Below are positions 17,903 through 26,104 of a stretch of DNA of 64,000 bases, piece by piece. How positions within the stretch are numbered: the stretch's first letter is position 1; each line of letters begins with the position of its first letter. Under the pieces are notes generated by a model. It saw nothing but the letters and a program-made list of their open reading frames with translations, made no database searches and was not told the DNA's origin. A program made the position numbers and the translations under genes. Source of the DNA: Bacteroidales bacterium (GTDB taxonomy: Bacteria > Bacteroidota > Bacteroidia > Bacteroidales > JAQXIO01); NCBI GenBank assembly GCA_029007825.1, contig JAQXIO010000063.1:1-64000 (forward strand). Direction: 5' to 3'.

Positions 17903-18380
17903 AAAGCCCGTAGAGTATCCCGGCGGTGAAGGCCACGAGGTGAAGGCGTCCGTTGATGCCGGGGATAAGGACGGTGAGGGCTATAAAGGTTACGACGGTA
18001 CAGGTGTAAACGAGCATGCGCACGGGATCGATGCGGAAATAGATGCCTGCCCAACGGAGCACGATATCGGCGCCGGCAAGGAAAAAGAGCATGCCGCTGG
18101 CGCCCATGGTGGGGGTTTCGCCTTGTGCGGCATAGGTGGCGGCGACGGCTGCCGTGAAGGCGACGACTAAAAGGCGCAGGGGGTGTACGGCTTTCGACAG
18201 GGAGGCGAACATAGAGGCGATGCCTGCCATATTGGCGGCCCAGTGGAAAAGGGTGGCGTGGCTGAGCACGGAGGCGGCACGGGGCAGTACTCCGGAGGCA
18301 ACGGTGTAGCCGCAGCCGTCTGTGAAGGTATAGACCCACAGGGCGGCTACGGCGAAGAAGAAGCTTACAGCTGATGGCAT
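17871..18380 (-). CDS. Rhomboid-like intramembrane serine protease
   Basis: The 169-residue polytopic protein has about six helices and the rhomboid catalytic pattern. HATLFHWAANM at residues 41-51 carries the H....H...N motif of helix 2, PTMGASG at 90-96 gives the GxSG nucleophile (Ser95), and NGRLHLVAFTAG at 143-154 gives His147. Rhomboids cleave transmembrane substrates inside the bilayer. It overlaps the terminase gene by 32 bp and the upstream 136-codon gene by 16 bp, so all three are translationally linked. A rhomboid between packaging genes is unexpected; a role in processing a membrane-inserted virion or host protein is speculation. Confidence 0.75.
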   Translation of the reverse strand: MPSAVSFFFAVAALWVYTFTDGCGYTVASGVLPRAASVLSHATLFHWAANMAGIASMFASLSKAVHPLRLLVVAFTAAVAATYAAQGETPTMGASGMLFFLAGADIVLRWAGIYFRIDPVRMLVYTCTVVTFIALTVLIPGINGRLHLVAFTAGILYGLYGLLRIYRRK

Positions 18381-18775
18381 CGCTCTTTTTTAAAGATGTG
18401 GTGGAAGATTACCTTTGCCGACGAGGGGCTGAGGTAAAAACTGGGGGCGGGCATGGCGATGATGTCTTCGACGCCTTGCCGGAGCCCGATGTGGGGGTGT
18501 TGTTCGCGCAGGGCGACGAAGCGCCGGGTTATCTCGCGGTACATCTCGGCGCGGTAGGGGCTGCGTATGGTCAGCCGGTTGCCTTTAAGGAGTTGCGACA
18601 CTCTGCGTGCGGCCTCTTCGGACGACACGTAAAACTGTTTTGCCGGCGAATCGATCGCCATGACGAGAATCTCCTGCCGGCTCTTGTAGCGGGCATCGCG
18701 TCCGAGTTGCTTCAATACCCTTTCGTAGGCAGAGAGCAGGTCGCGGTCGCGTTGTTTCTGAAAATCCAATTTCAT
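18365..18775 (-). CDS. Unknown basic protein at the head of the terminase operon, candidate small terminase
   Basis: The 136-residue, Arg/Lys-rich protein is mostly helical by appearance (DRDLLSAYERVLKQLGRD, then SSEEAARRVSQLLKG). I recognise no named domain. Its place as first gene of an operon leading to the large terminase, its small size and its basic character suggest a DNA-binding packaging subunit or an HTH-type accessory. This is context inference. Its 3' end overlaps the rhomboid-like gene by 16 bp. Confidence 0.5.
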   Translation of the reverse strand: MKLDFQKQRDRDLLSAYERVLKQLGRDARYKSRQEILVMAIDSPAKQFYVSSEEAARRVSQLLKGNRLTIRSPYRAEMYREITRRFVALREQHPHIGLRQGVEDIIAMPAPSFYLSPSSAKVIFHHIFKKERCHQL

Positions 18776-19115
18776 AAAATATTGCTATTAAATAAAACAA
18801 GACTCATCCATCGTCCGGCCTACCGGGATAGGAAGCCTATCCGCCCTGCCCCATCGTAAAAAGGATCAGTATTTTATCTAATGTAATGATTTGCGGTGAT
18901 ATTTCCGAATTTTCAGACGAAAAAAAACAGTGAAAAAGCTGTGTCTGCCGGGTGTATGAGCACTTTTTTCATTTCGTGGGAAAGATGTTGCAAAAGTGGT
19001 TGCATAACTATTTGGGGCTTAGGCTTATTTGTGGTAAGTTAGATGATATGGGGATGGGTTTTATCGTTCCCGTGTGTTTAACTTTTTTATTAATCTTTTT
19101 AATTGACAATTTGTT
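18776..19115. other. 340-bp divergent intergenic region
   Basis: This is the spacer between the leftward packaging operon and the rightward spike-like gene. It must hold divergent promoters, but I find no exact TTTG-N20-TAnnTTTG pair. Only near matches such as TATTTGTG around 19025 are present, so phage-specific control is possible. Confidence 0.4.
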
Positions 19116-19847
19116 ATGGCAAGGGATTTACGTGAGATGATCCAGATTCTCGCCGATAAGGGGGATGAGGTGTATTCGAAGATTTGCAAAGTAGATCGTG
19201 TAGATGAAGCAAGGCGGGTTATCGACGCTACGCCGATTAACGGGGATGCGCAGGTGCTGGCGGTACGGTTGCAGCCGGTGGAGAAAAGGAAGGAGGGGTT
19301 GATCTTTGTCCCGAAGATAGGATCATTCGTGATGATAACGTTTTTCGGTGTGTACGATGCGTATATGGCCATGGGTACCGTATTTGAGAAAGTGTTGTTA
19401 GATATAGGGGATATTCATTTAGAGCTTTTGAATCCGGAAGAGGATGGGAAGGGTAAGGTGTTGCTGAAGGTCGGGGAATCGGCTATGGAGCTGACGTCGG
19501 ACGATAAGGGGTATGCGAAGCTGAAGCTGGGCGAGGTGGATTTGGATATCGCTCCGGATGAAAACGGGAGGACGAAGGTGAATGTGGATTGTCATGTGAC
19601 GGCGAAGGAAAAGAATGACAGAACGCCGGTTATTACTTTTAATGGCGGGGAACATGGAGGATTGGTAATAGCGGAAAGTGTATACAACCAACTCGACGCA
19701 TTGCAAACGTGGTGTAAAAATCATACACATAGCTGCTCGGGTACCTGTACGGATGGGGGTAGTTGTACCGGAGTAACAATCGCCTCTAAAGATCAATTAC
19801 CACCCCTATCCCTTAAAGACCTGAAAAACGATAATATCTGGCATTAA
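19116..19847 (+). CDS. Probable phage baseplate/spike protein (gpV-like)
   Basis: The 243-residue protein is beta-rich and acidic. After an N-terminal helix (RDLREMIQILADKGDEVYSK) comes an OB-like segment with VPKIGSFVMITFFGVYDAYM. Short repeated beta motifs follow (IHLELLNPEE, SAMELTSDDKGYAKLKLGE, VDLDIAPDENGRTKVNV) and then a Cys/His-rich end (THSCSGTCTDGGSCTG). This order, OB domain then trimeric beta-helix then metal-binding tip, matches phage tail spike proteins of the gpV/gp45 type. I infer the function from architecture. It is followed by a strong terminator, so it is transcribed alone. Confidence 0.5.
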   Translation: MARDLREMIQILADKGDEVYSKICKVDRVDEARRVIDATPINGDAQVLAVRLQPVEKRKEGLIFVPKIGSFVMITFFGVYDAYMAMGTVFEKVLLDIGDIHLELLNPEEDGKGKVLLKVGESAMELTSDDKGYAKLKLGEVDLDIAPDENGRTKVNVDCHVTAKEKNDRTPVITFNGGEHGGLVIAESVYNQLDALQTWCKNHTHSCSGTCTDGGSCTGVTIASKDQLPPLSLKDLKNDNIWH

Positions 19848-19886
19848 GGGAGAGTATCCATATTCCATATGGAAAGCGGAATCGAC

Positions 19887-19919
19887 CAAACAGCCCGGTA
19901 AATAACGGGCTGTTTTTTT
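19887..19919 (+). terminator. Terminator after the spike-like gene
   Basis: A perfect 10-bp stem (AAACAGCCCG / CGGGCTGTTT) with a 9-base loop is followed by a T-run ending at 19919. Confidence 0.9.
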
Positions 19920-19990
19920 ATCAAATATTTTGAAATACGGACGCGAATATACTATCTTTACCGCCGTATTTACCAACCGTCTAAACCACA
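19919..19990 (+). repeat. 72-bp promoter cassette, copy 1 of 3
   Basis: This segment is repeated almost perfectly before each of the three Asp-box paralogs (19919, 21276, 22632) and always ends at the ATG. It contains TTTG (19929-19932), a 20-base spacer and TATCTTTA (19953-19960), so each paralog has the same Bacteroidota promoter and the same short leader. Copy 1 and copy 3 are identical. Confidence 0.9.
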
Positions 19991-21226
19991 ATGAAAAGAT
20001 TCTTCTTTCCCTTATTATTGATTTTTTTATTCCATACCGCCGCAAGGGCTGAAAAATGGATCGTTACGAAGACAGGAACGAACAAACGTTTAGTAAATAT
20101 CCATTTCCCGACAAAAAATGTAGGTTATGCCGTAGGCATGAACGAAACTCTCCTGAAAACAACAGACGGGGGTATAACATGGGAGGTTATTTCTGACAGT
20201 AAAGGGAATTTCAGATATGAGACGGTATGGTTTACAGACGAGAATACCGGAATTATATCGGATAGTTACAATGGGGTATTGAAAACAACAGACGGGGGAA
20301 AAACATGGACAAAAAAAAATAATACGCCTTTCTATTCTGTCGTTTTCATAAATAATAAAACGGGGATTATAGGGGCACAGGGTGATATTTACAAAACCAC
20401 CGACGGGGGGGAAACATGGGTAAAAAAAACGCTGATGCCGGACAGGGGGTACGGATATATCAATTCCATCTGCTTTGCCGATGCGTTTACGGGCTATGCG
20501 GTGGGAGAGTATTACGATTCCGGGGTATACAGGGGCTCCGTACTGAAAACCACCGACGGGGGAGAGACCTGGACGGAGCAGGAGTTCGGAAAGGTGGATG
20601 CGTACCTGTGTTCGGTGTCGTTTCCGGATAAACTGAACGGATATATCGTGGGGGGACAGTATTATCTGAACGGCGACGATAAAAAGGGTATCCTCTTTAA
20701 AACAACGGATGGAGGTAAAACATGGAGCAAATCGATTATACAAACTGAAGAAGGGGTATACCATCAAATATTAAGTGCTGCTTTTATTGAGAAGGGTACC
20801 GGTTATTTAACCTCGAGCGGCTATATCTATAAAACTTCGGACGACGGGATTACATGGGAGCAACAGGTGTATGATGATCGGTCTTTCGATCCGACTATCC
20901 TTTATTTCAGAGATAAGTCGTCTGGTTTTTCAGTGGGTTATGACGGAAAAATCGCACGGTTAGTAGACGATACGCCGATCGACGATGCGGTTACAGATGC
21001 TGTGCCGGCGGCGTTCCCGAACCCGGCAAGGGGTATGGTGACGTTGCCGTTTGACGGCAACGGCGCGGATGCTATGTTGCGGATCTTCAATGCGGGGGGA
21101 CGGTTGGTGAAAGAGGTAAATGCGGATGGCGGACTTAAGTCGGCGACGGTGGATGTGACGGGCTTCGAACCGGGACTTTATTTTTATTCGTGCAACGGGA
21201 AGTCGGGAAAGTTTTTCGTAGAGTAA
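19991..21226 (+). CDS. Secreted Asp-box (YCF48/Hcf136-like) repeat protein with T9SS sorting domain, paralog 1
   Basis: The 411-residue protein has a signal peptide (FFFPLLLIFLFHTAARA) and a series of about seven beta-propeller blades marked by TTDGG(I/K/E)TW Asp-boxes. It ends in a C-terminal type A T9SS sorting domain (from about residue 340: AFPNPARGMVTLPFDGNG, later LRIFNAGGRLVKEV, ending YFYSCNGKSGKFFVE). It should be exported by Sec, folded as a propeller and attached to or released from the surface by T9SS. In cyanobacteria and plants the related propeller assists photosystem II assembly; here the role is unknown. The middle third is almost identical in DNA to paralog 2, and the C-terminus to paralog 3. 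Confidence 0.85.
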   Translation: MKRFFFPLLLIFLFHTAARAEKWIVTKTGTNKRLVNIHFPTKNVGYAVGMNETLLKTTDGGITWEVISDSKGNFRYETVWFTDENTGIISDSYNGVLKTTDGGKTWTKKNNTPFYSVVFINNKTGIIGAQGDIYKTTDGGETWVKKTLMPDRGYGYINSICFADAFTGYAVGEYYDSGVYRGSVLKTTDGGETWTEQEFGKVDAYLCSVSFPDKLNGYIVGGQYYLNGDDKKGILFKTTDGGKTWSKSIIQTEEGVYHQILSAAFIEKGTGYLTSSGYIYKTSDDGITWEQQVYDDRSFDPTILYFRDKSSGFSVGYDGKIARLVDDTPIDDAVTDAVPAAFPNPARGMVTLPFDGNGADAMLRIFNAGGRLVKEVNADGGLKSATVDVTGFEPGLYFYSCNGKSGKFFVE

Positions 21227-21275
21227 GAAAAGTTCTTTACTCTTGTTTTCCGGGATTTATCCGAGGGCTGCTGTT

Positions 21276-21347
21276 TATTAAATATTTTGAAATACGGACG
21301 CGAATATACTATCTTTATCGCCGTATTTACCAACCGTCTAAACCACA
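21276..21347 (+). repeat. 72-bp promoter cassette, copy 2 of 3
   Basis: It has the same length as copy 1 with two substitutions. TTTG is at 21286-21289 and TATCTTTA at 21310-21317 with a 20-base spacer. Confidence 0.9.
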
Positions 21348-22583
21348 ATGAAAAAATTTCTTTTTCCCTTACTGTTGATTTTTTTATTCCATACCACTGC
21401 AAGGGCCGAAAAATGGATCGTTACGAAGACCGGAACGAATAAAGAGTTGCGGGGCATCCATTTCCCAACCTCTAATATCGGCTATGCTTCGGGACGGTAC
21501 GGCACTTTGCTAAAAACTACCGATGGGGGACAGACGTGGAATATCGTACTGGAAGGGGCGAGCAATTCCGCATACGAAAGCATCTGGTTTACAGATACAA
21601 AAACGGGATTTCTATCGGAAGACAGCCACGGGGGATTGAAAACCACCGACGGTGGGATTACCTGGGATAATTGCGGAACTTATAAATTCTATGGCATCTA
21701 TTTTTTTAACAGCCAAACGGGGTTTATCGGCACGGGGGCGACCATTTATAAAACAAAGGATGGAGGGAAAACGTGGGTAAAAAAAATCCCATCGCCCAAC
21801 GGAACGCTTGCGGCAATGCGTTCTTTCGCTTTTATCGATTCTCAGACGGGGTTTGCCGTCGGTTCGGACTATGAAAAAGGAGTATACAAAGGCCTTGTAC
21901 TGAAAACCACCGACGGGGGGGAGACATGGACGGAGCAGGAGTTCGGAAAGGTGGATGCGTACCTGTGTTCGGTGTCGTTTCCGGATAAACAGAACGGATA
22001 TATCGTGGGGGGAGAGTATTATCTGAACGGTGACGATAAAAAGGGTATCCTGTTCAGAACAAAAGACGGGGGAAAAACATGGAGCAAATCGATTATACAA
22101 ACTGAAGAAGGGACTTATCATCAAATCAGGAGCGCCGCCTTTATGGTGAAGGGTACCGGTTATTTAAGTTCGAACGGCTATATCTATAAAACTACTGACG
22201 ACGGGATTACATGGGAGCAACAGGTGTATGATGATCGGTCTTTCGATCCGACCATCCTTTATTTCAGAGATAAGTCGTCTGGTTTTGCAGTGGGTCATGA
22301 CGGAAAAATCGCACGGTTAGTAGACGATACACCGATCGACGATGCAGTTACAGATGCTGTGCCGGGGGCGTTCCCGAACCCGGCAAGGGGGACGGTAACA
22401 TTACCGTTCGACGGCAGCGGTGCGGATGGCACGTTGCGGATCTTCAATGCGGGGGGACAGTTAGTGAAGGAAGTTCGGACTGACGGAAATGCCGGGTCGG
22501 TGACGGTGGATGTGTCGGACTTCGAACGAGGGCTTTATTTCTTTTCGGACGGTAAGAGGGGCGGAAAGTTTTCCGTGGAATAG
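21348..22583 (+). CDS. Secreted Asp-box repeat protein with T9SS sorting domain, paralog 2
   Basis: This has the same 411-residue length and architecture as its neighbours: signal peptide (FLFPLLLIFLFHTTARA), Asp-box blades (TTDGGQTW, TTDGGITW, TKDGGKTW, TTDGGETW) and a T9SS type A C-terminal domain (AFPNPARGTVTLPFDGSG, LRIFNAGGQLVKEV). From about codon 180 to 330 it is nearly identical to paralog 1, while the first blades and the last 50 residues differ, which points to recent gene conversion. Its last segment (FFSDGKRGGKFSVE) is the most divergent of the three tails. Confidence 0.85.
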   Translation: MKKFLFPLLLIFLFHTTARAEKWIVTKTGTNKELRGIHFPTSNIGYASGRYGTLLKTTDGGQTWNIVLEGASNSAYESIWFTDTKTGFLSEDSHGGLKTTDGGITWDNCGTYKFYGIYFFNSQTGFIGTGATIYKTKDGGKTWVKKIPSPNGTLAAMRSFAFIDSQTGFAVGSDYEKGVYKGLVLKTTDGGETWTEQEFGKVDAYLCSVSFPDKQNGYIVGGEYYLNGDDKKGILFRTKDGGKTWSKSIIQTEEGTYHQIRSAAFMVKGTGYLSSNGYIYKTTDDGITWEQQVYDDRSFDPTILYFRDKSSGFAVGHDGKIARLVDDTPIDDAVTDAVPGAFPNPARGTVTLPFDGSGADGTLRIFNAGGQLVKEVRTDGNAGSVTVDVSDFERGLYFFSDGKRGGKFSVE

Positions 22584-22631
22584 GGAAAGGTCTTTTATTC
22601 CTGTTTTCCCGGAGTGATCGGGGCTGCTTTT

Positions 22632-22703
22632 TATCAAATATTTTGAAATACGGACGCGAATATACTATCTTTACCGCCGTATTTACCAACCGTCTAAACC
22701 ACA
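22632..22703 (+). repeat. 72-bp promoter cassette, copy 3 of 3
   Basis: Identical to copy 1. TTTG is at 22642-22645 and TATCTTTA at 22666-22673 with a 20-base spacer. Confidence 0.9.
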
Positions 22704-23939
22704 ATGAAAAAATTTCTTTTTCCCTTACTATTGATTTTTTTATTCATCGCCTTTCTTTCCGCTTTTCCGGCACATGCAGAGCGATGGGAAATGACGCGAA
22801 TACCAAGAGACAGGGAATTGTCAGCTGTCCATTTCCCGACACGCGATGTCGGATACGCTGTCGGTGGGGATGGCATTATCGTTAAAACCACAGACGGAGG
22901 AAAAACCTGGGAAGTGCTATCGGAGAACACATATTATGATCTAAGGGGAGTTTATTTTATAAATGAAAAAACCGGTTTCGTTTACCAGATGGCCAGTAAC
23001 AACAAAATGTGGAGAACTGCAGACGGGGGGAAAACATGGAGTAAATCAGAGGGTCCTTTCCGTTATTGCGCCTATTTTTTCGACGATAAAAAAGGCTTTG
23101 CGGGTACGGATAGAACTACCGACGGAGGAATAACCTGGACAAAAAGCAACTGGCATCCCGACGGCAAAAGATGGGATGTACAATCAGTCACGTTTATCGA
23201 TCCGTCAACAGGATTTGCCGTCGGATACGAATGGAAAGATGGAGTTTATAAAGGGCATGTACTAAAAACGACAGACGGGGGAATAAACTGGATCGAACAG
23301 GAGTTCGGCAATATAAACGCTGCATTTCGGTCGGTATCCTTCGTAGATGAAAAAAACGGATACATCGTAGGCGGAAAATATAATCCGGACGGCGACGATA
23401 GAAAAGGCGTTTTATTAAAAACAACTGACGGGGGATTAACATGGAAAAAATCGGTTATTCTCACCGAATCAACTGATAATTATCTTTTTTATACGGCCGT
23501 TTTTACGGAAAAAGGAACCGGATACATATCGTCGTCAGCCATTTATAAAACGACGGATGACGGAGCCACCTGGTCTAAAGATTTCTATAGTAATATATTC
23601 TTCCCGAAAGATCTGTTTCTTCATGATACAAGAACCGGCGTCGTCGTCGGAACTAATGGTTACGTCGTCCGGTTAATAGATAATACGCCGATCGACGAGA
23701 CGAATGCGGATGTATTGCCGACGGCGTTCCCGAACCCGGCAAGGGGGACGGTGACATTGCCGTTCGACGGCAACGGTGCGGATGCTATGCTGCGGATCTT
23801 CAATGCGGGGGGACGACTGGTGAAAGAGGTAAATGCGGATGGCGGACTTAAGTCGGTTGCGGTGGATGTGTCGGGCTTCGATGCGGGGCTTTATTTTTAT
23901 TCGTGCAACGGGAAGTCGGGGAGGTTTTTCGTAGAGTAG
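22704..23939 (+). CDS. Secreted Asp-box repeat protein with T9SS sorting domain, paralog 3
   Basis: Again 411 residues, with a longer signal peptide (IAFLSAFPAHA) and Asp-box blades (TTDGGKTW, TADGGKTW, TTDGGITW, TTDGGINW, TTDGGLTW, TTDDGATW). The T9SS tail is nearly identical to that of paralog 1 (AMLRIFNAGGRLVKEVNADG). Its blades are the most divergent of the three in sequence, so it is probably the oldest duplicate sharing only signal peptide, promoter and tail with the others. A weak hairpin with a T-run (about 23945-23990) may terminate it. Confidence 0.85.
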   Translation: MKKFLFPLLLIFLFIAFLSAFPAHAERWEMTRIPRDRELSAVHFPTRDVGYAVGGDGIIVKTTDGGKTWEVLSENTYYDLRGVYFINEKTGFVYQMASNNKMWRTADGGKTWSKSEGPFRYCAYFFDDKKGFAGTDRTTDGGITWTKSNWHPDGKRWDVQSVTFIDPSTGFAVGYEWKDGVYKGHVLKTTDGGINWIEQEFGNINAAFRSVSFVDEKNGYIVGGKYNPDGDDRKGVLLKTTDGGLTWKKSVILTESTDNYLFYTAVFTEKGTGYISSSAIYKTTDDGATWSKDFYSNIFFPKDLFLHDTRTGVVVGTNGYVVRLIDNTPIDETNADVLPTAFPNPARGTVTLPFDGNGADAMLRIFNAGGRLVKEVNADGGLKSVAVDVSGFDAGLYFYSCNGKSGRFFVE

Positions 23940-24492
23940 GCGTATCTTCCTGTTTCTGCGTATAAAGCCGGAAGAATGCTTTTTTTCCTTTATTCTCCTG
24001 TTTTCCTGAGGTAAAACAGAATTACCGCTTTTATGGCATGATGTTATGGGGTGGAATGGTTCCGTGTTCATTTATGATATTATTCATAATTCTCTGAAAG
24101 GATTTTTCTTTATTGCCTCGATACTATCCTAAAATCAGTATATACTACGTTTACAACCGCTTTATTATCTTCCGGTGAATGGATAGATGCAAAGGTCGGG
24201 TAATTTACCGTTTTTACATATGTTGACCGATCCATGTGAGGATTTGCCTTATTTAAGGGTTGTCCGCAATACGGACGGTTATGCCGGAAATCGACCGAAA
24301 CCGGAAAGAGGGATAATATTCTTCTTTGCAGTATGACTATTTATCGCAATATGTCTTCGTGTTCCGAAAAATAAAAACGGTTTTCCGGTTCCGCTTCTAT
24401 TGTAATTTTCCGTATAATTAAAAAAAATTCACCGGACATGTAATTTTTCCATCCGTTTTGCGACTAATTAAATAAACAGCAGGTGAGAAAAC
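23940..24492. other. 553-bp intergenic region
   Basis: Apart from the weak hairpin and T-run near 23945-23990 I see no gene or repeat here. It must hold the promoter of the sigma-factor operon, but no exact consensus is visible. The sigma gene is preceded by a purine-rich AGGTGAGAAAAC that could act as a ribosome binding site. Confidence 0.4.
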
Positions 24493-24984
24493 ATGGATAA
24501 ACAAGATTCAGAAAAACAATTCGCCCTTTTCATAGAAGAGTACCGGCAGGTGATTTACAAGGTTTGCTCTGTCTATGCTTCGGACAAAGACAATCTGGGC
24601 GATCTTTACCAGGAGGTGGTGATTAACTTATGGAAAGCTTTTCCGCGTTTCCGGAACGAGTGCAAGGCTTCGACGTGGGTGTACCGGATCGGGCTGAACA
24701 CTTGCCTGTCGTTTATGCGCAAATCGAAATCGAAACCTGTTATCGTGCCGATCACGGTCGACCTGGAGAACTGTTTCGAAGAAGAGGAGGGCAAAACGCA
24801 CCTGCTGAAAGAGCTTTACCGGATGATTAACCGGCTGGGAAAACTGGAGCGCGCCCTGATTTTACTCTGGCTGGAGGAACGCAGTTATCAGGAGATTGCC
24901 GAGATTACCGGTATTTCGAAACAAAATGCGGCGGTAAAACTGAGCCGTATCAAAGAAAAACTGAAAGGAATGTCGAACCGTTAA
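24493..24984 (+). CDS. ECF-type RNA polymerase sigma factor
   Basis: The 163-residue sigma-70 family protein has region 2 at about residues 15-80 (YKVCSVYASDKDNLGDLYQE, then FRNECKASTWVYRIGLNTCL) and region 4 at about 105-160 (LGKLERALILLWLEERSYQE, then an HTH ending SKQNAAVKLSRIKEKLK). It directs RNA polymerase to a small regulon. It is followed 13 bp later by a membrane protein gene, the usual place for its regulator. A purine-rich ribosome binding site precedes the ATG. Confidence 0.92.
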   Translation: MDKQDSEKQFALFIEEYRQVIYKVCSVYASDKDNLGDLYQEVVINLWKAFPRFRNECKASTWVYRIGLNTCLSFMRKSKSKPVIVPITVDLENCFEEEEGKTHLLKELYRMINRLGKLERALILLWLEERSYQEIAEITGISKQNAAVKLSRIKEKLKGMSNR

Positions 24985-24997
24985 AAAAAGAATTTAC

Positions 24998-25582
24998 ATG
25001 GAATTAGAAGAATTGAAAGCAGGCTGGGAGGTACTGAACGAGCGCTTAGCCAAAAATGAGATACTGAACGAAAGGATTGTGAAGGAGATGATTTCGAAGC
25101 GTACGCAATCGGCGCTGGATAAGCTATGCCGGTTCGAGCTGTTTTCGCTGGGTTTCTGCACGCTTTTCACTTTTTTGCTATTACCGCTGATCTGGCTGCA
25201 CTTCGGCGACTATACCATGAAGCCCGCATCGTTTATCCTGATCGAAATACTCTGTACCTGCTCGCTGGTGGCAGGAGTGGTACAGCTTTTTATGATTACA
25301 AAAATCAGGCTGGACGAAATGGAGCTCTGTGAAATCGTGAGACGGTCGCTAAAGTATAAATTGTTCGTAAAGAAGAATTTGCTTTACGGCACAATAGCCG
25401 GCTACATTACTATAATCGCTTATATTGCCATACAGGGGTTTTACCAAAATGCAATCATGTCTATTGCCATGATTGCCGGCATCATTACAGGTTCGATTAT
25501 CATTTATCAGCAATATGTATATTACAACAAGAATATACATGCTTTGGAGAAGGGGCTGGAGGAGCTGAAAGAGTTCGAATAA
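24998..25582 (+). CDS. Four-helix membrane protein, probable partner or anti-sigma of the ECF factor
   Basis: The 194-residue protein starts with a soluble coiled-coil-like N-terminus (MELEELKAGWEVLNERLAK). It continues with helices around residues 48-68, 73-95, 128-148 and 152-172, and ends with a short charged tail. It lacks the zinc-binding HxxxCxxC motif of ZAS anti-sigma factors. Similar ECF plus membrane-protein pairs are common in Bacteroidota, and I infer that it holds or modulates the sigma factor. A rho-independent terminator follows, so the operon has two genes. Confidence 0.65.
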   Translation: MELEELKAGWEVLNERLAKNEILNERIVKEMISKRTQSALDKLCRFELFSLGFCTLFTFLLLPLIWLHFGDYTMKPASFILIEILCTCSLVAGVVQLFMITKIRLDEMELCEIVRRSLKYKLFVKKNLLYGTIAGYITIIAYIAIQGFYQNAIMSIAMIAGIITGSIIIYQQYVYYNKNIHALEKGLEELKEFE

Positions 25583-25628
25583 GCGGTTGTACCGATGACG
25601 TGCGACAGATATCCGTCACCATAAAGAA

Positions 25629-25660
25629 CCCGCCGGGAAAGAATCCGGGCGGGCTTTTTT
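25629..25660 (+). terminator. Terminator of the sigma-factor operon
   Basis: A GC-rich stem (CCCGCCGG with CCGGGCGGG, one bulged G) and a 7-base loop are followed by T6 (25655-25660). It lies 47 bases after the membrane protein stop. The rest of the gap to 26104 shows no gene. Confidence 0.9.
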
Positions 25661-26032
25661 GTTTGCTCCGAAAGAGTGTACCGAAGAAGCACCGGAATCT
25701 CCGGTTTGCAGACATTCTGAATAGCTTTCCGTTCCATAACAGGCAGGCGACCGGAGAAAGCGGTTTCCGGAAGCATGGAATGAAGGGGTTTCCATGCTTT
25801 ACGAATGAGAATAAGTTTTTCTTATTTCCACCTCTGCCCGATACCGTAGAAGAAAAGCAAAATAAAGTTTCATAATGAAGCCCTGTATATACCCGGCCAA
25901 CGGCATCTGTGCCGCCTCTATATCCCCAAAAAGCGATAAGCTCTTAAACGACAAATAATTAGCAAACAACCGTTAAAACCGCCGGGACAAGGAAAAGAAT
26001 ATAAAATAATTCAAAAAAGAAGCAAAAAAGAG

Positions 26033-26063
26033 ATTGCAGAGTAAAATTTTAACACTACATTGG
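26033..26063 (+). promoter_or_regulatory. Weak promoter for the periplasmic-binding hybrid kinase
   Basis: ATTG (26033-26036), a 19-base spacer and TACATTGG (26056-26063) match the consensus with one mismatch in each box. It lies 41 bases before the ATG at 26105. Confidence 0.4.
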
Positions 26064-26104
26064 TGCATTTGTTTACACTCAGAACTCTATCAGATTACAG
26101 AATC

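Noticed and set aside
15899..17929. Long plus-strand open frames (up to 413 codons) opposite the terminase gene
   Set aside because: They mirror a GC-rich coding sequence on the other strand, are Gly/Val-rich with no motif, and the minus frame has clear terminase motifs.
20090..24071. Minus-strand frames opposite the propeller genes
   Set aside because: They are shadows of the repeated Asp-box coding sequence and lack any family pattern.
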